A stretch of 64,000 nt of DNA from Ectobius pallidus (Eukaryota > Arthropoda > Insecta > Blattodea > Ectobiidae), in NCBI GenBank assembly GCA_964059195.1, contig CAXKWD010000004.1, positions 121,926,043 to 121,990,042 on the forward strand, given 5' to 3'. The stretch's first letter is position 1, and each line of letters opens with the position of its first letter. Shown piece by piece: positions 33,921 through 44,765 of this stretch. The notes under the pieces were generated by a model, which ran no database searches, had not been told where the DNA came from, and saw only the letters and a list, made by a program, of their open reading frames with translations. Position numbers and translations under genes: made by a program.

Positions 33921-34767
33921 GCTTGCGGTGAAGCTGTAATAAAAAAAAAAAATTAAAATTATTATTATGTATCCAAAACAGCAGATGACAAGTTTTGCAA
34001 TTATTTACTATGTCAACGTATACCTAAGTAAATACATACGAGAAGCTGGGCATAATGAAATATAATTTATCAAAAAACATTTTGCAACGATATTTCCCAA
34101 TTAAAAATACTCACCTAAATAAAATAAATAATCATCTAATGATTTAATTATTAAAATAAATAATTTAGACACGAAACACTGTTTGTCTCACTCTCTCACG
34201 TACTGATTGACTATAAGTAGGCCTACATAGTTTCGTCGCATCTGTGGTCGCCTCCCGTGTACGGTGTTCGCCGACTGGCACGAACGGACTTGTCAGAACG
34301 TGTTTATCACGGCGCAGTCTGCACATTTTAGTTTTTTTTTTAATTTTGGCAAATATTAGATACTTAGTTTACGAATAAAGGTGTTATGCCCAGCTATGCC
34401 GAAATCAATGAAAATTGCCAAACATATAAACAATCTAAAACTGCAAATACCTACCTACTTTGATCCTCAGAGTTCGAAAATAGGTTTTCTAAATAACAAT
34501 TTATATTATTTATAATTATTATTTTAACGCTAATTTTTAAATAATAAAAGCTATAAAATAGATAAATAATAAAATAGGTAATTTATTAAATATATATTTT
34601 AATAAAAACACTTTCGCGGTAATATCCAACAGTAGTACCGTACTTTGTTTCTTTTTTGACAATTCTTATTGACTTCAAAAAAGTAGTTAGGTATCTTATT
34701 TGGAATAAAAATATGTATAATATGTATTTAAAAAAAAAACTTATTATGTTACCTACCTTTACTTAGG

Positions 34768-34770
<3 letters not shown>

Positions 34771-34836
<66 letters not shown>
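34771..34836 (+). repeat. (ATT)n followed by (AT)n microsatellite
   Basis: Simple repeat inside the hAT element's transposase-upstream region. Confidence 0.95.
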
Positions 34837-34842
<6 letters not shown>

Positions 34843-35664
34843 TACATCACTTTGAGAAGATAATTCGCTTCTAACTCTTTTACTTGAAACAACAAACTAT
34901 ACGTCACAGCCAAAGCACTGGTGAAGATGCCAAATTGTCTTGCGTCGAAAGCGAATTAAAACCTACATAGAAACATCCGACGACGGCGTCATTCGAGAGC
35001 TTCCGACGGACTGACGACAGTGACGACGCGTGTCACGGGGGAGGGGTGTGGTGAAAAGCTAGTACAAGTGGCTGAGAGATAGAATCGGTGCCTAATCCTC
35101 GTTAATCGATTCAGAACGATTTTTAAATGTTTTTTTCTATAAAATAAATAATATTTGCGTATGGAACTAAAGAGCCGCAGCTTCACATCCAAAGAGCCGC
35201 ATGTGGCTCGCGAGCCGCAGGTTGCTGACCCCTGGGTTAGGTAAAACAAATTAGACTATTTTAACAAATGTTGTTAATGTGTTTCTATAAATAAATAAGT
35301 CCCAAATAATAGTACAGTATATGCAACTCAATTAAATTTTGAACTTGCATTTTGAGCTATCATTGCAACATTTCAACCATTCTTTGTGGCATATTCAAGC
35401 GATATAGTTCAACATGAACCATAATAACAGGAGCTCAAGTCTGTCAGATATGATAGCTTTCACATGGACCATGGAGATCAAGCTGACCAGTTCCCTAGAA
35501 CACAGGTTTTCAAACTCCGATACGTGTAACTCCTACTTGGGGGTTGGTAGGGGATAAATAATACAGTTAATGAAAACATGAATTCATTAATGTTGTCTAA
35601 TTTCAAAAGGTCGGATAAAATCAGAACTAATGTACGGAGTATCAATGTACTGTACAGTCTACAG

Positions 35665-35828
35665 CATGGGTGCGCAACTGGTTCACATTGTGCCACTGTG
35701 CGGTGGGGTAATGTCTCCCACTACAGTCGCCCTTGACGTCAGAATTAAGCAGTTTCGATGTGACACTGAACATGAAGAGCAGGTTTCATACGTCACAGCA
35801 TGGGTTTCCCCTCAGTTGCTCAGGTATG
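35665..35828. mobile_element. hAT MITE, 164 bp, TSD GTCTACAG
   Basis: The 8-bp duplications GTCTACAG at 35657-35664 and 35829-35836 are identical. The imperfect terminal inverted repeats are CATGGGTGCGCAACTG and, from the right end, CATACCTGAGCAACTG (4 mismatches of 16). Non-coding. Confidence 0.8.
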
Positions 35829-35861
35829 GTCTACAGTGTACAAAATGCTTATAGTCTAGAG

Positions 35862-36050
35862 CAGTGGTTCTTAACCTGGGTTCGATCGAACCCCAGGGGT
35901 CCGGTGAGTGAGTCTCGCGGGTTCGGCGGAGGTCAAAACACACCCGACTCATATGATTCGTGATGACACGCCCCGCTTGTCCATCATTGGCTGCAGGTGA
36001 TCACGCAACTTTTTTTTCCCCAGTACCTTTAACAAGGTTAAGAACCACTG
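35862..36050. mobile_element. hAT MITE, 189 bp, TSD GTCTAGAG
   Basis: The perfect 16-bp terminal inverted repeats CAGTGGTTCTTAACCT / AGGTTAAGAACCACTG are flanked by identical GTCTAGAG at 35854-35861 and 36051-36058. Non-coding deletion derivative of a hAT element. It sits only 25 bp from another MITE. Confidence 0.96.
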
Positions 36051-36058
36051 GTCTAGAG

Positions 36059-38195
36059 TCTCCATTACCGAGAAAGTAAATCTAGTTTAAACCTTCATTT
36101 GTCATATGTAGCTTTCGCATAGGTAACTAAAAAAGAAGCAATACCGTCTCCAAATAAAAAACCTTCAATACTGATACATAAACATGTATGTCACTTTATT
36201 GCACATTTCATGTCATGTTTTAAGATAAAGGTGTTTTGAACTCATTAGAACAATATAAACCTAATCTTGTAGGAAACAAAAATATGAATAGCTCTGCGGA
36301 CAGACTTACACGGCAAGCCTATTAGTATAGCTCTATAGGTTAAGTCTAATTAACATCCTTCCAATGATTAGTATTATTGTAGGCCTATCCCTTCATTTGC
36401 TCATATTAAATTATAACACTTTGTATTATTGAAAAAATTGTAAGCTATCCCGAGACAACTTGGCAAAAGGTTAATTTTCCTTCTGGCTTAAAATAAATAA
36501 TTAATAACAATTATTAATTGGGAATAACCTGTCGGAGATGGTATTTCCGCTTACCATGGCTATGCAGAGCCTCAATGATAACATAACATAACAGCCAGAA
36601 TATTTATATAATATAATCGCCAACGTAATTTGTTTACTCTTACTTATGTACAATCACTTATTTCAACTACAGTCTATAAGTTCTACATTGCAATTGCGTT
36701 TTTTCTTGAAGGATTGATATAGTAGTGCCATTAGGATTGACAAGACGACCAGGAGTTCAGGGGAAAAACATATAAATGTATGAGTAGCCCATAAGACCAA
36801 TCTGTTATAATAAGGTGAAGTGTCTGTCAGTTTGTTTGTCTGTATGCGATGCACAGCCGAATCTAGGTCACGAAGAGAACTGAAATTTTAAACATGCATG
36901 GAGTAAAGGGTGTTCGAATGCATCCCAAGTCGCATTTTTAATTTTAGCTTTCGTTATGAGCAGAAAACATGACTTTCGCTATCGAAGCACTCGTTTTCGG
37001 TAAAATAATTCACAGGTAAAATATATAAATATTGAAATATGCATTGCGGGTGGCCTCGCTCTGCAGCCACAACTACTGGGGGGAAAAAGCATCGGTGAAA
37101 TAATTTTTTTCAACACAAAGCATAAAATTGTCGATGGCTTCGACTTTTATCCCACTCTGATGGATTCATTTGTTTATAATGTTATGGGAGCTCGAATCTG
37201 AGGTCGTTTTTCCTCGGGCGGCGCTTTCTAATTGCATCACAAAGCTGAATATTTTGCTTTTAATTAATCGTTTACTTTATGAATGATTCGCGTGTAAGTA
37301 TTCATAAGTATGTTTTAATTATTTTGCTCTTAAATAAATTGTTAAAAATATATCGATTCCATTAATAATAGCGGAAGAAGCCACGGGCACCAACTTGTAT
37401 GGAGTAAATAAATGTGTGAGTACTGTTGTTTATTTGAGACTGGGCCTTTGAATATGCGAGTGAAATTATTTCCAAAGCTATTTTCCCAAATTTACACGTG
37501 TGAATTTTTTTAAATAACGCTTTGGCCCCTGCAGACGATGGCAATGACAGTTTTAGCCTATTAAAGTGGTCGTTTCTGTAATAGGTAACGCAATCTTACT
37601 GCCAATGAGCTATGATCATAAACCAAACTTCAGGTAGTGGGCTATTATTTGCAGATATTTAACTTCTTACGCTTTTTCATTCTTTCTCACAAAGTTCATG
37701 CTTATGTCACTGTCCATTCTCTTCCCCAAAAGTTTTTTAACTTCCTGTATTTATTCTGAAACCTAATTTTCATGTAACACTTCGCTGTAACTGTTAATAA
37801 AAAATATTACTTACATCTTCGGCTATTTTTCACAATTTATTTAAGATACAGGCCACATTCATCAGAGTTGTCCAAGCCGCTGACGCTCATTTCGCAAATC
37901 TGAAATCCCTATGTTTCAACTGCATCTTGCTGGCTGTTTAATTATATAAATTATGATTCTTAAGAATTATGTTGATAGGAAATATACATTAGAAGACAGG
38001 ATAATCATGAAAGGAGGAGGACATTCAATTTACCAGAATTCAGTTCACTAAAATGCGAAAGAAGCTATTTATCGCAATCCATAGTAGTGTATCTATAATA
38101 GGGGGAGAGAAAGTAAATTTACGTACAGAATTTTAAAACACGCAATACCATATTATTCACAAACTAAACTAACCTAACTTTTCAAAATAAATTTA
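36059..38195. other. no recognisable gene
   Basis: AT-rich sequence. Short ORFs (e.g. 36663-36854, 37362-37544) lack motifs or splice support. Confidence 0.4.
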
Positions 38196-38905
38196 TTCCT
38201 AATGGACAAGGTTAGCTGTAGAAAAGTTATCAATGGTTTCTATACCAACAAAGTATTTTCATATTAAAAACAATTAAAAATATTATATCACAAAAAATAC
38301 TGTCTAATTGAGTTAACATTTTGTGGGGATACATGGGATTAATCAGTGCTATAAACATGGAAAACTTCACAACGAAGTTGGATTTTTCAAAACCTGAGTG
38401 TCCAAAACGTTTTTTTAAGGTTGAAAAATCATCAACCTTTACGAAGAATAGAGGGATAAAATTAAAAACATTCCATCCCAGCTAACCCATCCAGTTAGAG
38501 AAAGAATGGTGGAAATTTCTATCAGCAAAACTTTATTTACAAACTAGTTATTCATTGGTAATCTAAACTTAAGTGTTTTTACATAGTTAAACAATCCGTC
38601 ATAATTCTAGATAGTTTCTACGGAAACAGAATGCGACTTTGCAAATAAAACTGAAAGAAAATTATGATTACATAAAACATGAAGTACTTTTATTATATAA
38701 ACTTAAATATGGTTTACATATCTGAATGCAGGGAGGAGAATGGTCTCTTGAGGAGTGGTCATGGGGATTAAACGATAGCCCTACCATCAAGAAAAGGTAT
38801 CGCATAAAAAGAGCTGCACATGAATAAACAACATAGGCTAGTATTGGCATAAAAGAATTCTAAAAGCAGCCTATAGGCCTACACTACGAAGAATTGAATT
38901 AATTA
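38196..38905 (+). repeat. diverged direct duplicate, copy 1 (with 40412-41028)
   Basis: Shared in order with the second copy: TATTAAAAACAATTAAA, TTAATCAGTG.TATAAA, AACAATCCGT.ATAAT, GGAAACAGAATGC.ACTTTG, GCAG.GAGGAGAAT and GCAGCCTAT. Many indels. No coding capacity recognised. Confidence 0.8.
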
Positions 38906-40411
38906 TCGTAATGTGAAAACTGAAAGATAAAAATTTCATGTAAACTTCTTTATTCTGTATGCAAATGTGTGGCTTTTTAAAAATAATATTAGAATGGAAG
39001 GAATATTAAAATGTATTTTTCACTTCTGCAGGTTACATGAAAATCGCCTGGACCTTTTTGACAAGAATTAATGGAAATAATGATCAACAGATTCTGTGGG
39101 ATCTACAATCCGATGGGACAATGCGAATGTTATTCCGTATTATGTAAGAAGGAAAATGCTTTACATTAGTGTGAACAAACTTGTAATTTTGATTTGAGTG
39201 AGGATTATTTAGGTGAGAAAGTCAAGAAATCTATGGGAATGAAGATCTCATCTCACTTTAAAAAGACATGCGTAGGTTCGCACGAGAATACTGCGGAAGA
39301 ATGGAAAGGTTTTTGATGTTAGTGTACGTTTTGTTTGGACGTGAGAATTCCTGTAATGTTGATTGTTAGGTATACAAATAATTAAAACTTCTATAGGACC
39401 AAAGACCAGATCTCAAACTTAGATCTTAAAAATTAACTAATCGGCTTATTATGGGAATATTTTGTCAAGTTGGTGCAAATATTAAAAACAAAAACAAAAA
39501 AGAATTGTAGCATTAGGTATTATATATAATAAATCACTGAACTGCCCCGAACATGAGTGTTGCTGAACATATTGTGTATGAACCATGTGGGCGTTTAATG
39601 AAATAAGATCTAATTAAAAAAAGAGAGAACTGGTCTTTGGTGAATCGCTGCTTTGTTTAATACACAACAGCGATAACAGAGCCTAATGTCTGTTATTCCT
39701 TTACGACCTGATATTCACTGAAATTTATGTGAAATTCATAATCATATTAAAGTTGAAAGGAATAACAGAAAATCCTATCCTTCGCGTCCACGTTCGCAGG
39801 CTCTGGAAATGCAGTTGAGAAAATTAACTAAACTCGACTGCAGCTAAGAAGGAAGGGTGAAATCTTATTGTTAACAATATAGTTTAAAGCAGGGATTTGT
39901 TCAAGTCTTTGTTAGGTCGTGTAATACAAGTTATATTTTACCACAGCCGTATATTCACGTGGTAACGGTAATGTACTTATATTAATGCATAATTATGTAT
40001 TTGTCGTTAATATGCGGTTAAGTATATGTCTAAAGGCAAAATATACCAATAAGCGCAGTAAAAATAACTGATGACGCGGACACCCAAAAAAACAAAACTT
40101 TATTTTGAGTAAATTGTTTGGTACCCTTCTCCCTTCATGATCAGAACAATTCTCTAAAAAAAATAGCATCAGGTTTTGGTGATATGTGGGAATGGTAGCG
40201 GTAAAAAACGAAACTTTTCATACTTTTTCACACATACATTTAAATTTACGAAGTTTAGCAAAAAAAAAAGTTAGGAACCAAATTAAACAAATTAAAGCAA
40301 ATAAAATTAGCTGCATTCTAATACCTCAATTAATTAATTAATTAGGTTATTTCATAAAATCGAACTCGACAGATTTTAAAATATGAAGATACATTTTTAA
40401 TTCCTCAAATT
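38906..40411. other. no recognisable feature
   Basis: Sequence between the two duplicates. I see no gene. Confidence 0.4.
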
Positions 40412-41028
40412 AGAAATAGCCATAGACAAATTAGCAAAGGCTTCTATACTAAAAGTAGTTTTATATTAAAAACAATTAAATGTTTATATCGTGCACACTA
40501 AATGTCCAATTAGGATAAATTTATATTTAATTACAGGACATTAATCAGTGTTATAAAAGAGAGGAACTTTCAACAAGATCTTTAAAAAGTCCGTTGTTCA
40601 GAGAATAGTGGGATAAAAACCAAAACATTCTAGCCCATTTGTTCTATCCGGTTATTAAGTAAATGACAGTAATTTCCGTCGAACTTTACTCACGGGCTAG
40701 CTCTGCTTTGGCAATCTTGACGTATTATTTACAAGGTTTAACAATCCGTTATAATAATTCTAAAATAGCCTCTATGGAAACAGAATGCTACTTTGAAAAT
40801 AAAAATAGAAGTAAATTACATCATAAAATAAGTGTATTGTGGATATAAAATGTACTGAACCATCTGATAGCAGAGAGGAGAATATTATGTTTACTCTGGT
40901 TGTAGGAATTAAACAAACCACCAGGAAAGGTACCAAATAATATAAGCTGTATATGAATAATCGTCATAAGCCTACTATTACACCAACATTTTACTGCAGC
41001 CTATGTACTCGGAAGAATTTAATTATTA
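40412..41028 (+). repeat. diverged direct duplicate, copy 2
   Basis: See 38196-38905. This copy ends exactly where the 3' end of the second LINE begins (GAATTTAATTATTAAATTA), so it was the LINE's target. A possible continuation of the duplicate appears beyond the other end of the nest near 63320 (GTGAATTAATTAC). Confidence 0.75.
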
Positions 41029-42432
41029 AATTATTATTATTATTATGCAAACCGTTAAGTATACAATACACAATAGGCACTGTCAATTTTGCTACAATAT
41101 ATAGTTTACACATTAAAACTGGAGTCCATATATTCCATCAGACTATAAAATGGATTATTTCATTACGAAATTTTGATCTTCCCTTTAAAACTACTCACAT
41201 TCAGTTATGTTAGTTGAACAGGCAGTTTGTTGTACAGTCTTATATTATTGACAGGGTGACTGGATTTCACATTTTCTAATCTTGAGAACGGCAATCTTTC
41301 CAATATTTCTAACATTGTAGGGGTGTACATGCTTATTTAAAATTAATTCATTTTTGTTTTTATGAACATACAATAAAAGTTCAAATATTAATAGTTGTAC
41401 ACTGTTAAAATTCCTTCCTGTATGAAAAGTGGTTTGCAATGAGTTCTGCCTGGGCTGTTACTTAAAATACGAATAGCCTTCTTTTGCAAGAGTAAGATTT
41501 CCATTAACTTAGTACTGTTCCCATATAATAGTAGGCCATACTTAAAAACACTTTCAAACAAACCGAAGTATATTTGCTTGATGTAAAACCTAGGAACTTT
41601 ATCATAAATACTTCTCAGTAGGTAAACCACTCTGGATAATCTTTTGCATATACTATCCACGTGGACACGCCAGTTCAATTCAGAATCTAGGTGATAGCCC
41701 AACAATTTCACATTTACTTTATCTCTGTTTTCTTTGAGAGTGAAAATAGTTTGTTGGGTTTTGTCTCTATTCACTAAAAACCCATTGCTGGAAAACCATT
41801 TTGCAACGTCAGTAGACACATCCCTAGATTATCTTTAATAGTATTAATATTGCTGCCTGTGATAATAAAGGTCGAGTCATCTGCATATAGTATTGATTTG
41901 GCATGTATATTACACGGCAAGTCGTTTTTCATGACCAGAAATAGGAAGGGCCCTAGAATGGACCCTTGGGGGCCTCCATAGTTTGTGGAGGCTTCTGTGC
42001 TTCTCTCACCATTTACATCAACTATGTAACTATGCCCAGTTATGATTGTTTGTAATTCCATAATAATCTAATTTTCTTTTAGGAGTAGAGCATGAGATAT
42101 GCAGTCGAAAGCCTTACATAGATCGAATAGTATGGTTTGAGTATATTCATTGGCTTCATAGGTACTATATATTACTTTTAACAAATCATTTACTGCATCC
42201 TGAGTATTTTTCCTGGGGGAAACCCATATTGAGATGGGTTCATAATATTATTTCTATCAAAATATTTTCTTAATTGTAGGAGCACAACATCTTCATATAT
42301 TTTTCCAATAATGGGCACTATAGCAATTGGCCTGTAGTTTTCAGGGTTATTTATGTAATATCTCTACATATAGGAACAGTTTTATATATTTTCAATTCTT
42401 TAGGGAAATTGCCTGCCTTTAAACTGAGATTT
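41029..42432 (-). mobile_element. CR1-like LINE-2, 3' half (other half at 62707-63060)
   Basis: The minus strand encodes the RT core in broken frames: NLSLKAGNFPKELKI at the top edge, YYG and GGPQGSILGPFLFLVM, the catalytic SILYADDSTF box (42061-41774), then VNVKLLGYHLDSELNWRVH and RTHCKPLFIQEGILTVYN (41819-41388), and a stop-containing tail to ~41130. The 3' end carries an ATT run at 41029-41046. It is related to, but distinct from, LINE-1 at 4-8 kb. The upper end stops abruptly at the terminus of a large DNA transposon, and the protein resumes 20.3 kb away. Confidence 0.9.
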
Positions 42433-43896
42433 TAGTGGGGTGAGTTAGCTGAAAATTATACCAAAACATTTCACATCCGGCAACCAATGCGCCACTTTGG
42501 ATTCAGATAGTACATGGGTAGACGAGTCTAAAAAGCCCGGGACACAAATTTTCCTGGCCCTCTAGCGGTTTTGATGACGTAATCAATATGGCCGCCAAAT
42601 ATTTGTGGCACGCTTCTACATTTCCCTGTATATCTTGGGTTTGTATTTTGATATTAACCTATATTATTAGTGATTATCAATCAGGAGAAAACGTGCTTTC
42701 CAGCGGTATATCTGACATTATTGTTTACATTCATAATACCAGAAATATTTGTACCTGAATTAAAATTTTTGTTTTTGATTTTGATTTTTTCGAAACATTT
42801 TGCTAAATAACTTGGAATCTGTTACATGTACATGAAAATGTGTTCTATACTTTATTGTTCGTCAGACAATTTCCTTTCCAACGGTATATAACTTATATTT
42901 TATCACAAACAGTTCCTGAAAATTTGCCAAAACAATGTAGAGTTGCACTGCGAGTCGTTATGGCAACAATTTAATTTATATGGGTTCCGAAAAGTAATAG
43001 AGGGGCTTTATCACTGATTAAGTAGCAGATGTAATTGTTGTAATTTTTATGTTTAGGTAAGTAAATTCTAGATTTTTAGGAGGTACTTTTTAAAATCGTA
43101 GCCCCCTGAAATTTTAAATATTTGGGGGAACTTCAAAAATGTAATAATAAATAAAATAGATTAAATTAATAAGATTCCATTCAGTAATACTAAATGTGTT
43201 GTGTGAGGAACTTCACCGTGTTAAGAAGATATTGCTTTCGTCTACCACATAGGAAGGCAGAAATTACCCAATCATGTCAATGAAGAGGAAGCATGAATTG
43301 GTTGATGCTACGACTGACCCAGTGGTTGCTCCGTTTGTATGGGTACTGTGTTTGTTATGCCAGAAGCAATCAAAAGAGCGCTTGATCATTCCGAAGTATG
43401 AAGGTTACTTAACAATGGCAAAGAATCTTGATTTTTGCTGAACATGGTGAGCTTTCAAGTGGTATAAGTAATTTGGATTAGTTGGACGATGGAAGTTGTC
43501 TTTCTCATGCTGCCCATGCAGCGAAATATCACAAATCCTGCAAGAACAAATATGACAGATAGATTATCTGGTGAAAAGAAACAGAAAGGACATCCCCATT
43601 GCTCAGACCAAATTCCATCTACATCAAAATTATCAAGATCATCATGATTTGGATGCCATACACGCTTTCTAACATGTGCGAAAGCTGATGAACGTTCTCG
43701 TAGAGAAGATTACCATAGTCCTGAAGAAATTGTTTATGGTACAGTTCTAACGGAATTGGTTCAATACATGCAGGATTCGTACTCATCTAGCAGTACTTCT
43801 CCAGTGTTTAAACTTTCTCATCTTACAAAATTAGTGTCTCAGCGCATGATGGAAATGGGAATACAAACTCACAAACAGAATATCAATAGAACACGT
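42433..43896 (+). repeat. left long terminal inverted repeat of giant transposon
   Basis: Matches 61096-62706 in reverse complement at roughly 90% or better by eye. It includes a promoter-like stretch (GATGACGTAATCAATATGGC, a CRE-like TGACGTAA next to AATATGGC) and the 5' coding part. It lacks ~145 bp of coding sequence that the right TIR keeps (~61340-61490). Confidence 0.92.
43262..43896 (+). pseudogene. giant-transposon protein, N-terminal part, left TIR copy
   Basis: Starts MSMKRKHELVDATTDPVVAP, then FVWVLCLLCQKQSKERLI (CxxC), IIPKYEGYLTMAKN, and after frameshifts H-x-SCKNKYD-like residues and SPVFKLSHLTKLVSQRMMEMGIQ (frame 43756-). The Cys-rich start followed by an FKLxxLxxLxxxRMxxxGI segment is the head of a long repeated invertebrate transposon protein; function unknown to me. 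Interrupted after NRT at ~43896 by the inner element. A ~145-bp coding deletion and several shifts show it is dead. Confidence 0.65.
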
Positions 43897-43936
43897 CGGC
43901 GACCATTCACTACCGCTCCAAATGGACAGCATCCAC

Positions 43937-43965
43937 TTGGATGTCGTCCAAAGGACGACATCCAA
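43937..43965. repeat. 13-bp perfect hairpin
   Basis: TTGGATGTCGTCC, AAA loop, GGACGACATCCAA. It lies between two copies of a CCATTCACT motif at the inner element's left end. Confidence 0.9.
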
Positions 43966-43996
43966 AACTAGGTGGCCATTCACTGTCACTCCACCT

Positions 43997-44761
43997 GCGC
44001 CAGTTACTTCGTGGAACAGTTAGGTTGAACCTTGATTTTTCAAAACTTGGCTCTAACGATTTTAATAAAAACTTAAAATTTGAAACTCTTGTCTATGGCT
44101 AATAAAATGACTATATCCGTTTTTCTGTAAACATTACTTAGGGAGTACTTTACTCGTACCCATTTTCAATTTTTCTAGATTATCTCTATTGCAGTACTGT
44201 ATGCGACACATAAAAACCTACCACAATAAAGTTGTAGAAAAAATTAAAGTGAACATTTTTTGTTTAAAACATTTTTTATACATCTAATTGATATCAAGAT
44301 AAACACGAAATAAATACAGCTTAAACGCGAATTTCAGAACATACATATCAATTTAAAAAATCTGATGTGAAAGTCACATAACTTCCTCTGCCCAAATAAA
44401 AGTTAGCAGTATTCACATATCCTTGTACAGAATCGCAAGACACAATTTTACGCTAATTATGCTGTTAATACCTTATAGCCCCTTATTTTAATGTTGCGAC
44501 TAAAAAAACAGGCTATGGAAAAACTAAAAAAAAAGAAGATAAACAAGTGACTGCAAACGTTTATTGAACTTTCCGCCATTGAGAATAATTTATCGAATAT
44601 TCACCTCAGATATTTCTTTACTGTAAGCATGGCCAACAATACATCTTTCTCACTTCATTTATTTATTTATTTATTTTCATTTATTCTTTCAAGTCATATA
44701 ATGTACATGGTACAGTGACATAGGAAACGTCATACAAATACAACTACAAGTAAAAAACAAA
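43997..44761. other. inner-element interior, left of Gypsy
   Basis: AT-rich, non-coding. 44621-44658 holds GCATGGCCAACAATACATCT plus TTCTCACTTCA, repeated near 63867. 44660-44680 is a (TTTA)n run. Confidence 0.5.
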
Positions 44762-44765
44762 TACA

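Larger units (their letters stand above)
31612..35234 (-). mobile_element. full-length hAT (Charlie-like) transposon with perfect 8-bp TSD
   Basis: The termini CAGGGGTCAGCAACCT (31612-31627) and AGGTTGCTGACCCCTG (35219-35234) are perfect inverted repeats, flanked by identical GGTTAGGT at 31604-31611 and 35235-35242. The right subterminal region has GAGCCGCATGTGGCTCGCGA, familiar from hAT-Charlie MITEs. A disabled transposase lies inside on the minus strand. ATT and AT microsatellites (34771-34836) have grown in its 5' part. Both ends being intact, it could in principle still be moved by a related transposase. Confidence 0.95.
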
